Source of the DNA: Hysterangium stoloniferum
Taxonomy: Eukaryota; Basidiomycota; Agaricomycetes; Hysterangiales; Hysterangiaceae
Direction: 5' to 3'
Assembly (NCBI GenBank): GCA_015178975.1
Contig: WHVD01000177.1
Location: 1-64,000 of the forward strand
DNA: 64,000 nt
The notes below the pieces were generated by a model. The model saw nothing but the letters and a program-made list of their open reading frames with translations, did not search any database and was not told the origin of the DNA. This document shows, piece after piece, positions 55,937-64,000 of the stretch. Position numbers and translations under genes: made by a program. Within the stretch, counting starts at the first letter, position 1. Each line of letters starts with the position of its first letter.

Positions 55937-57527
55937 CAGTGAGGGACAAAACCCTTCCAATGATTTTTAGTTGTGCAAAGATTCATGAATAACTCAAGAA
56001 CCACTGTAGCTACAGACCTAAGATTTGGGGAGTGGTTAGGTTTATATGTTGTCTATTTACCCTTAAATTATTATTACATAAGCATCAGTATTTCCCACAC
56101 TATAAATAAAATACTAATTAAACTGCATTGGAAGGGTTTTGTCCCTGTCACATGATTAACATATAACCATATTGTTTATATGCAAATAAGTGCAAATAAA
56201 AATCATCTGACTGGTCAAAATTATATATATATACATCTGTTTACTTTCCAATCCAAAAACATCCCCATAGCTCAACATTCTACACCATGAAGGCTCTTAC
56301 TCCTCCTCAGCTTAGCCATATTCTCACTTTTCTCAATAAGAGCAAGTCTGCTCCTCAGATCTCTGAAACCACTGGCCAGGATCTGTCCACTATATCCAGA
56401 ATTCATTCTACCCATTGATCATCACTTGCCAACTCATCTGGTGGCTGTTTATGCAAGCTTTCCTCCTCAGATATTTATTATTCTATTCAACAAATCACTT
56501 CTCAAAAGGCTGAAAATGCCACTGAGGTCACCAAACCATTCAAGATATGACTGGAGAGTCTATTTCAGTTAGAACTGTTCATAGGGCATTCAAGAAGGCT
56601 GAAATGAGGGCTATGGTGAGGAGAAAAAGGCCTTTACTCAATAAGAGGTATAGGAAGGCAAAGATGGACTTTACTCTGGCACACAAGGACTGGACTGTGG
56701 ATGATTGGTTTGGTCAGATGAGACAAAAATCAATTGTTTGGGGTCATATGGGAGGAATTAGATGTGGAAAAGGGCAGGAGAGGGGCTCAGTGGTAGGCTG
56801 GTCAAGGACACGGTGAGGTTTGGGGGAGGAAATCTGATGTTGTAGAGCTGTATGTTCTGGGAAGGCCCAGGATATTCCACCAAGATTAATGGGAGAATGG
56901 ATGCTGACCTTTATGGTAGCATTTTGGAAGATGAACTTCAAGCAACTGTGGAGTATTATAGCAAGAACACAGAAGATGTGGTCTTTCAGCAGGACAATGA
57001 TACCAAACACAAGAGCACAAAGGCCATTAATTGGTTCAAAGACAATGGATTTATGGTCATGGTATTGCCTCAGTCTGCTGACCTTAATCCAATTGAACAC
57101 CTCTGGTATTACCTCAAAAGGAAGTTGGGAGAGTATGAAGTGGCATCCAAGAGTATTCATGAGTTGTGAGAGAGGGTTCAGACAGAGTGGGAGAATATCC
57201 CTGCCTCCACTTGTCAGAACTTGATAGAGAGTATTCCTAGAAGGGTAGAGGCTGTTTTGAAGGCCAAGAGAGGCTATACCAAGTACTAGATTGTTTTATT
57301 TGTGTTCTTTTTATACCAGGGATAAAACCCTTCCAATGTGATTTTATTAGTGTTTTGTTTATAGTTTGGGAAATACTAATGCTTATGTCATAATATTTTA
57401 AGGGCATATAGATAACATATAGACCTAACCAACCCCCAAATTTCAGGTCTGTATCTACAGTCGTTCTTGAGTTATTCAAGGATCTTTGCACAACTAAAAA
57501 TCATTGGAAGGGTTTTGTCTCTCACTG
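55937..57527 (+). mobile_element. Tc1/mariner DNA transposon with ~215-bp inverted ends
   Basis: Starts CAGTGAGGGACAAAACCC and ends GGGTTTTGTCTCTCACTG, inserted at a TA (55935-55936) that is duplicated at 57528-57529 inside an LTR D. Length 1591 bp. The ends are inverted repeats of about 215 bp. Each end carries the terminal motif twice, outer and inner in opposite orientation (inner at 56126-56151 and 57316-57338). Confidence 0.96.
56287..57289 (+). pseudogene. Tc1-like transposase (broken)
   Basis: ATG at 56287: MKALTPPQLSHILTFLNKSK with a helix-turn-helix-like start; TGA at 56419. Later frames give TGESISVRTVHRAFKKAEMR, the first catalytic Asp in WSDETKIN (about 56709), the second in FQQDNDTKH (56985 region), and the Glu in SADLNPIEHLWYYLKRK, spaced 33-34 residues as in DD34E transposases. 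The end GYTKY-TAG is at 57289. At least three frameshifts or stops, so the copy cannot make its own enzyme, though the ends look intact. Confidence 0.9.
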
Positions 57528-57694
57528 TACATAAGTCTGGCATGTGTGCACCCACAAGAGTCGATGTACCGCATACATAGGTCGTCGAACTAATTATAGA
57601 TATAATAAAAGAGAGAAAACAGAAATAATAAAGGAAATATAGTAAGAGCTCATCCGACTATATTTCCTGAGTGTATTTCACCATACCTCTCACA

Positions 57695-58100
57695 ATGAGG
57701 CAAAGATAGGACACAGAGGCTCACGAATAATTAAGTTGAAGAAAAGCTCGGGAAAAGTTCGATGATTATATAATACAGTAATAATATAATATAATACAGG
57801 TTTTCTGACTGACTGACTTCATTCCTATCATTGCCCTTATATACTATATATCATTTACCTATGATGATAATATGATATCAAAGTGAAATCATCAATGACA
57901 TCAACCTGAGACAAGTCAAAGATATTTGAGATTGTCGAAGATATTGTTGAAGAATAGTTGAGTTGGAAGTTGAGTTGGAAGTTGAGTCGGAAAGTCAAAG
58001 GAAAGTCAAAAGAAATGTCAAAGAAATGTTAAATTGAATATTATCGAAATTTGAGTTTGTACATTTGTGACACAGATATAGTCAGGTTGATGTGCAGGTC
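57695..58100. other. AT-rich region with GAAGTTGAGTTG repeats
   Basis: No gene seen. It includes TTGAGTTGGAAG three times (about 57957-57985) and TCAAAGGAAAG-type repeats. The style (TATATACTATATA, then many GTCAAAG) resembles an old LTR, but ends could not be fixed. Confidence 0.35.
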
Positions 58101-58530
58101 TGTCACAACCGTCACTTGTCACATATTGTCACAAACATTCAAAGGTAACTTTCGACAACTCTTCGACCTATCGAATTCAACTCGACAAAACCGAACATTA
58201 ATTGACACCATCGAATCTCTTTCAACATGTCTCATTTCGACGTCATATATGATTTCATAATTAGTTCATAGCATAGTCATAATGATATGACGAAAAGCAT
58301 AAAAGGGCTACGAAAGGAGCGAGGGAAGTCAGTCGAAATATCTGTATATTAGTGATATTAGTAATCTATCTTGTCATAACTTCTTCGACAAATACTTCCA
58401 TGAGTTCTCATGACTGGTAATAGCCTCTTACTTCATCGACAGGGTGAATATATACTTCATTGAATGAGGCTTTCGAGTTCGATTAGTAGAATATTATTCG
58501 ACTCTATCGAAGAATAATCAATTTGTGACA
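58101..58530 (-). repeat. Solo LTR, family G (reverse)
   Basis: TGTCACAACCGTCAC ... CAATTTGTGACA, 430 bp, with perfect AGGTC duplications (58096-58100 and 58531-58535). Confidence 0.95.
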
Positions 58531-58543
58531 AGGTCCAGTAGAG

Positions 58544-59181
58544 TATGAAGAGTCGATAGATTCTGACCGCTCGATGTACGAAGAATAGTATTTATTCAAC
58601 TACTATTATTAAGTATTGACTGTCCTGTACAATACTGTAGATTACTAGACTGATAGTACTAGTAAAGAGATGCACTACATGTCACAAGAGCAACTGTACA
58701 GTTGCTCGTGACGATGAGGACCGGAGAAAAGAAGAGTTGACCTTTACGGTACAACTTGTAGCTAGAAGTAAGAAAGATAGTCAGCGAAAGACTGAATATC
58801 AGAGGTAGAGATATAGCAGCGCAAATCGACTAGAGTGTCGATGAGCGCAAAGACTTGAGAGTGGGACTCGACCTTCGCGGTTCAAGTCCAAAGATTATTA
58901 GTACCCAAGAAGTCACTACCTTTATAAGTAGCTGAGACGTTACCCTTAACACCTCTCGCTACTCGACATCGGGGTCATTACGAGGTGGTGTCTGCTGGGT
59001 AAAAGGTGTCTATCTTTTGGCGCCGAGAGCACCCATAGGTATACACAAGACTTTGAAATACGGGTATGCTCGAAAGATACATATAGAGAATTAAGGAAAA
59101 GGAATAGAAACTAGATAATAAAGTACTATAATATGTATATTATTCCACAGTCCAATCATGCATATATGCATACCCTTCACA
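58544..59181 (-). repeat. Solo LTR, family A (reverse)
   Basis: TATGAAGAGTCG (TG mutated to TA) ... GCATACCCTTCACA, 638 bp. Flanks TAGAG / CAGAG, a one-mismatch duplication. Confidence 0.9.
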
Positions 59182-59323
59182 CAGAGTCTGACAACTGGTG
59201 CATATAAGGTGACATGTAGGTCCCAGTGGGTACTCCAGTTGTAACTGTACCTTGGGTACAATATAGAGAGTTGGGTGCATATAGGATGGGGTCCAGAGCC
59301 CAGCAGGTTTTCTGGTCCTAACA
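59182..59323 (-). repeat. E1-like LTR remnant (reverse)
   Basis: The reverse complement starts TGTTAGGACCAGAAAACC and contains TATATGCACCC twice, like 29451-29560. Heavily diverged. Confidence 0.5.
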
Positions 59324-59492
59324 TTGCCACTCCATCCCACTACTTCATTAGCAAAAGTAGGTTGTTATATGTACTTCTAAGATTCAGACTGGAAAAGTTG
59401 AATCAGTGTACATAGCAATTACTTAATCAAAAATAGTAGAAAAATGCATAAAATAATATAAAGAGTATAATACAGTTGAATGGATACATTCC

Positions 59493-60215
59493 TGTTACGA
59501 CCGTGTCGCAACCCTACCGGTCCCGAGGTTATCGCCACCTATCAATGTTTCAAGTCACCATCTCGGAAACCATTGGCCCCGAAGCTGACGTATGTTTTCA
59601 CAAAGATCAAACTCCGTTTATGCCCACGTCAAAATAACTCGTATTGTCTGGTCAAACTTTGATATGTCCCCTTTTATTATGTTGATCCGTTCAATCTTAT
59701 GTTTCATATATGTCTATCTATATTTGTAGTCCTTGAACTATTTCCTTTTATCGTAATCCCACTCTCGGTTATCATCGGCCTCCGAACTAATCATAAACCT
59801 CCCGTTCCTAGTCAAGCTTATTGTTAATACCGTTTTCCGCCCTTCTCCCCATTAGTATTTTCTAGACGCCTGTTACTTGTATATGAACCCACTGTAGTTG
59901 TAGTTATGAGGCAATCAGAATATCGACTCAGAATACCCTCATACATCTGTAACAGTCTCATATTAAGAATCCCCCATCTGCCTTTGCATGCGCTCGCCCA
60001 CTCCCGGCCCCGACCCCTTGGCCCGACGCTCGACTTGTCCTTCAGTTCCGATCGGTATCTCACCGAGAGGAGCTCTTTAGGATTAGTCTTCACCCGCCCA
60101 AAATTTAAGGACACCCTACGGATATTTGCGAGGGCGCAGCACATAAGCTGAAGCCAAGTCCTTCCAATCGGTCCCTGTCGGCCACCGACATTTAGTCAGT
60201 TTTAAGTTCTTAACA
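59493..60215 (+). repeat. 5' LTR of Gypsy E2, copy 2
   Basis: TGTTACGACCGTGTCGC ... TTAAGTTCTTAACA, 723 bp. TTGTATATGAA (about 59877-59887) is a plausible TATA box ~30 nt before AATCAGAATAT. Confidence 0.93.
59913..59923 (+). promoter_or_regulatory. Candidate transcript 5' end / self-primer, E2 copy 2
   Basis: AATCAGAATAT is exactly complementary to ATATTCTGATT at 60218-60228 just after the LTR. It sits about 30 nt downstream of a TATA-like box, where an RNA would start. An 11-nt pairing between RNA 5' end and PBS is the Tf1 self-priming arrangement. Confidence 0.5.
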
Positions 60216-60253
60216 GTATATTCTGATTTCACACTCGCATTTTCCGTTTAATT

Positions 60254-61545
60254 ATGCCTCCAAGAAGAAATGCCAAGCCAAGCGGTGAAGCAGAATCTTC
60301 CACCCTCAAGTCTCCTTTTCTGTATACAGCCCGAGCTACTCAGAGAACCCCGCTACCAGAAACCTCCGAAGAATCTCGCTTTGTGGAGATTACCGGCGAT
60401 GCTGAAGAAGTAACTGAAGCAACCGATCCCGAAGCAATTGAGGAGATTAACAATCAACCAGTTTCGGAACACGAACCCGAGGATGACGACCAACCTCAGG
60501 CTAGTGGCTCCAAGAAGTCCGCAAAAAAGAAACCGGCTCTCGACCCTGAAGAGACATGGGAATTGTTTTCAGGTACTCTAGGATCCCTTAACGAATTCCT
60601 TAAAAACAATATCAAGGAAAAGGAACCTGGGCAAACCCGAGTCAACAAACCCGAGCCATTCACTGGCTCAAACCCGAAGAAATTGCTGACATTTCTTATG
60701 CAATGTCGATTCAACTTTCGGGACCACCCGGCTGCATTCGCAACGGATGACCAAAAGGTAAACTTTGCACTCTCATACCTTAAGGATTCCGCAGCAGCCT
60801 GGTTTGAACCCGCATTCTCTGGCCTCACCTCCGAAGACCCCGATTGGCTTCACGATTGGGATGCCTTTGTCGAGGAACTCGAAACCAACTTCGGTCCCTA
60901 CGACCAAACCGGCGATGCCGAAACCGCGCTTTCTAATCTCAAAATAAAAGACACTCAGCGCATCACCAATTACATCGTCCAGTTCAACAACCTCACCATG
61001 TGTTGCGACTGGGGCGATTCCGCCCTCCATTACCAGTTTTACTCCAGCCTTCCGTCTCGCCTCAAAGACGAAGTTTCCAAAGGAGAAACCAGCAAGCCAA
61101 AGACCCTCCCTCTCATGCATCTGAAAGCCCAAAATGCAGACACCCGATACTGGGAACGACATTCGGAAATTAGTCGCGAAAACCCTTCGGACAAGAAATC
61201 ATCGGACAATAAGAACGCCAACAAGTCTGGTAATCAAAACACCAACAACAGTGGCAATTTGACCTCCGATAAGAAGTCCGAAAACAAAGGGGGTAACGAC
61301 AAAAAGGCAAGGGAAAACAGTCGAATAAGTCTCAAGACAAACCCGACTCAACTGGCAAACTCGGCTCCGATGGCAAGCTCCTACCACAGGAAAAGCAACA
61401 CCGAATGGACAACAACCTTTGTTTGTTGTGTGCAGATCCCAGACACCGAGTCGCTGCATGCCCAAAAGCCACAAAAGCCCAATCGGCCAATACGGCCACG
61501 ACCTCACAACCGGCCAAGCCGGCTGCCGAGTCGAAAAAAGATTAA
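60254..61545 (+). pseudogene. Gypsy E2 gag, copy 2
   Basis: MPPRRNAKPSGEAES, acidic N-part, retrotransposon-gag core (FNFRDHPAAFATDDQ, YLKDSAAAWFEPAFSG, NYIVQFNNL), Asn/Lys-rich linker. One A is lost in the A-run near 61305, so the CCHC region (CLLCADPGH in copy 1) is out of frame and translation would run on to 61585. The original gag stop is TAA at 61543-61545, directly after TCGAAAAAAGAT. Confidence 0.88.
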
Positions 61546-64000
61546 GCAACTCTCTGGATTCCGTGCATTTGGAGAGTTGCGTTGAATCTCCTTGCACACT
61601 GGAAAATTGTCACCTTAATGCATCCGCCTTGTATGATCCTAATTCCTTGTTCATAAACCTTACTTTGGAACCTCTTGGGAATCTCACTTTTTGAGCTCTC
61701 ATAGATTCAGGTTCAAACCATTGTATTATAGATACAAGTTTTTCCCGAAAAAATCAGTTAAAAACCTATGCAATAGATCTGATTCTGCTCCGACTCTTTA
61801 ATGGTACCTCAAACTCCGTAATCTCGCAAGCCTGCGAACTCCGACTTCGGTTCCCGTGTGGAACTTTTCAGACAGTTACGTTTTTTGTAACACAGTTGGA
61901 CCCGAGTTGCTCCGTGGTTCTAGGACATAACTGGCTCACCTGCTACAATCCGTTGATTGATTGGGTATTGGGCAGTATCCATTTCCGAATCCCGTCGGCA
62001 CCCAATACGACTGGTCCGTTTCCGCCTGTTTCAGCAAATATGGCCTCTACAGCACCTCTGGCCCTAGTGGCAAATCCGAGCTCTCCGTCGCCCGTCTCTC
62101 TAATAAATGCCGCAGCTTTTATGAGAGCCATCAAGTTGGACGGCTCCCGAGCATTTACAGTCAACCTTAAAGTTGACGAAGTCACCAGTCACTTTGCATC
62201 CCCGGTGGCCGAACCGATCGCAGATTTGGAAGGTGTTCCCAAAAAATACCATGAATTTGCAGATGTATTCAGTAAACAAAAAGCAGATCGACTCGCCCCT
62301 CACAGGCCTTACAATTTGAAAATTGATATTGAAGATGGTTCACATCCGCCCCTAGGCCCAGTTTATCCTCTCTCGCAGTCCGAATTATCAGTTATCCGAG
62401 ATTTCTTGGACGAACATTTGGCTATAGGTTTTATCCGACCCTCAAAGTCTCCTTATGGAGCCCCTGTCCTATTCATTTGGAAAAAAGACGGTTCCCTTCA
62501 ACTTTGCATTGACTTTCGAGGACTAAATGCGATCACTCGAAAAAAGCATGCCTATCATTTGGTTCGGATCGCTGAAGGCGACAAATGGAAAACGGCTTTT
62601 CGCACTCGCTATGGCTCTTTTGAATGGTTAGTAATGCCTTTCGGCCTCACCAACGCTCCGTCGGTCTTTCAATGTTTTATCAACAATGTTTTTTCCGACC
62701 TCCCCGATGTTTTTGTCATTGTGTACTTAGACAACATCCTCATATTCTCCGAAGACCCTACACTTCATGACGAACACGTTCGTGAAGTTCTCCGAAGACT
62801 CCGAAAACATGGTCTTTTTGCAAATGGTAAAAAATGTTCTTTTGATGTCGACACAGTCGAATATTTAGGGTTTATGATGGGACCTGACAGTCTCCGCATG
62901 GACGACTCTAAAATTCAAGTCATTCAAGATTGGCCGGAACCCCGAAAGGTTAAAGATATTCAATCCTTTTTAGGCTTCGCCAATTTTTATCGTCATTTCA
63001 TTCACAACTACTCAAAAATTACCGTTCCGCTCACTCGTCTTACTCGTAAAGATGCCCCGTGGAATTTCTCCGAAGAATGCCGATTGGCATTCCAGGAATT
63101 GAAAAGTGCGTTTACATCTGCCCCTATTTTGTTGCACTGGAAGCCCGACGTTCAACTCATCGTGGAAACTGATGCCTCGGACTATGCACTTGCTGTGATA
63201 TTGTCCATTCTGGACACCGATGGTGAAGTACACCCAGTAGCTTTTCTGTCTCGCACATTTTCGGCACCCGAACTCAACTATGACGTTCACGATAAGGAAC
63301 TACTCGCAATATTTGAAGCTTTCAAGACATGGCAACATTATTTGGAAGGCTCGGCCCACCCGGTAGATGTTATTACAGACCACAAAAATTTAGTTTACTT
63401 TTCAACCACAAAACTTCTCACCCGTCGACAAGCTCGGTGGTCTGAATACCTCTCTGCTTTTAACATGGTAATTCACTTCCGTCCCGGCCGCCTTGGTGGA
63501 AAACCCGACGCTATGACTAGACGATGGGACGTCTATCCTAAAGAGGGGAGTAGCGACTACGCCACAGTTAATCCGCATAATTTCAAGCCTATGTTTTCAT
63601 CGGAACAACTGTCCGCGTCTATCCGAGCCACTTACCTCATTCATCCAGTCTTGTGAAGTGTTATCCTTATGGATACCGAAAAATTACATCAAGACATTCT
63701 ATCGGCAATTCCATTAGACCCAGTCACCAAAGCACACCTCGATAACCTGTCCGACCCCGATCAACCCCGATGGTCATTAGACTCACAAGGTTTCATTAGA
63801 CTTGACAATCGCATTTATGTACCGGATTCCGACACCCTTCGGCTGCGAATCCTACAACATAAGCACGACCACCCAATCTCAGGACATTTCGGCCTCAATA
63901 AGACCCTCTCACTCATTAGAAGAGAATATACATGGCCCGGCATCCGAGATTTTGTTAAGCACTATTGTAAATCCTGTACTACGTGTTTACGCTCTAAATC
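61546..64000 (+). pseudogene. Gypsy E2 pol, copy 2: protease, RT, RNase H, integrase start (runs off window)
   Basis: In the -1 frame relative to gag. TGA at 61693 (CAA in copy 1) precedes the protease DSGSNHCIIDT. From 61896 the frame is open to TGA at 63654: GHNWLTCYNPLIDW, RT (GAPVLFIWKKDGSLQLCIDF, RTRYGSFEWLVMPFGLTNAP), RNase H (ETDASDYALAVILS, ITDHKNLVYFS). RT lacks ~26 residues between AITRKK and HAYHLVRI (about 62545), including the first catalytic Asp segment, and the YxDD box reads YLDN (62724-62735). In the frame after 63656 the integrase zinc domain follows (HKHDHPISGHFG..CKSCTTCLRSK). Confidence 0.93.

Larger units (their letters stand above)
55509..57694 (-). repeat. LTR, family D (reverse), split by a mariner element
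   Basis: 55509-55936 plus 57530-57694: TGTGAAGAGTGG ... ACCATACCTCTCACA. Flanks CTGAG / ATGAG could be a one-mismatch duplication. Joined, it parallels 11103-11736. Confidence 0.9.

Noticed and set aside
1-64000. CRISPR arrays, bacterial operons, rRNA genes
   Set aside because: No spaced short repeats, no Shine-Dalgarno-type gene packing, no rRNA-like sequence; the window is eukaryotic.

Overview
This window looks like transposon-dense DNA from an Agaricomycete (mushroom-type basidiomycete). The evidence is short 49-60 nt introns with CTGAC/CTTAAC-type branch sites, chromodomain-bearing Ty3/Gypsy elements, and a six-exon Hsp90 co-chaperone gene. A TE-rich ectomycorrhizal species such as Tricholoma would fit, but that is inference. 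Only about 3 kb (19.0-21.7 kb) looks like ordinary host sequence. Almost everything else is nested retroelements, many of them solo LTRs with 5-bp target-site duplications (TSDs).

Layout. 1-2745: 3' end of a Gypsy element (family E1): integrase/chromodomain, then an intron-containing ANTISENSE gene with a Cys-rich zinc-cluster motif, then the 3' LTR. 2.7-6.0 kb: an RCC1-like remnant, low-complexity DNA and LTR junctions. 6001-13263: Gypsy element I (pol, accessory sense ORF, 3' LTR), carrying nested solo LTRs. 13.3-18.7 kb: solo LTRs of families C, F, G and A nested in one another, plus two pseudogene fragments. 19.0-21.7 kb: a tRNA-like Pol III unit, a p23/Wos2 gene and an unknown membrane-type ORF. 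22.6-33.6 kb: fragments of Gypsy C, E2 and A/B elements and a broken tyrosine-recombinase-like gene. 33585-39222: Gypsy element II. 39871-50613: Gypsy element III with an intact 638-aa accessory ORF. 50614-55508: a Copia element on the minus strand. 55937-57527: a Tc1/mariner transposon inside a solo LTR. 59493-64000: a second E2 Gypsy element running off the window.

LTR family names used here (A-D, E1/E2, F, G) are working labels. A-D share the U5 end (..CTCTTCACA) but differ in U3 (TGTGAAGGG, TGTAAAGGG, TGTGAGGAG, TGTGAGAGG). The I/II/III family encodes gag-protease-RT-RNaseH-integrase-chromodomain in one frame. E2 uses separate gag and pol frames (-1). Nearly every pol is dead, mostly through CGA/CAA/CAG to TGA/TAA/TAG changes, whereas the accessory ORF of element III is open.

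The most interesting signals are the antisense spliced gene with its own TATA box, the preserved accessory ORF with an internal TATA box, an 11-nt self-complementarity in E2 that suggests self-primed reverse transcription, the palindrome-rich A/B LTRs, and a compact tRNA-like unit without a normal anticodon arm.
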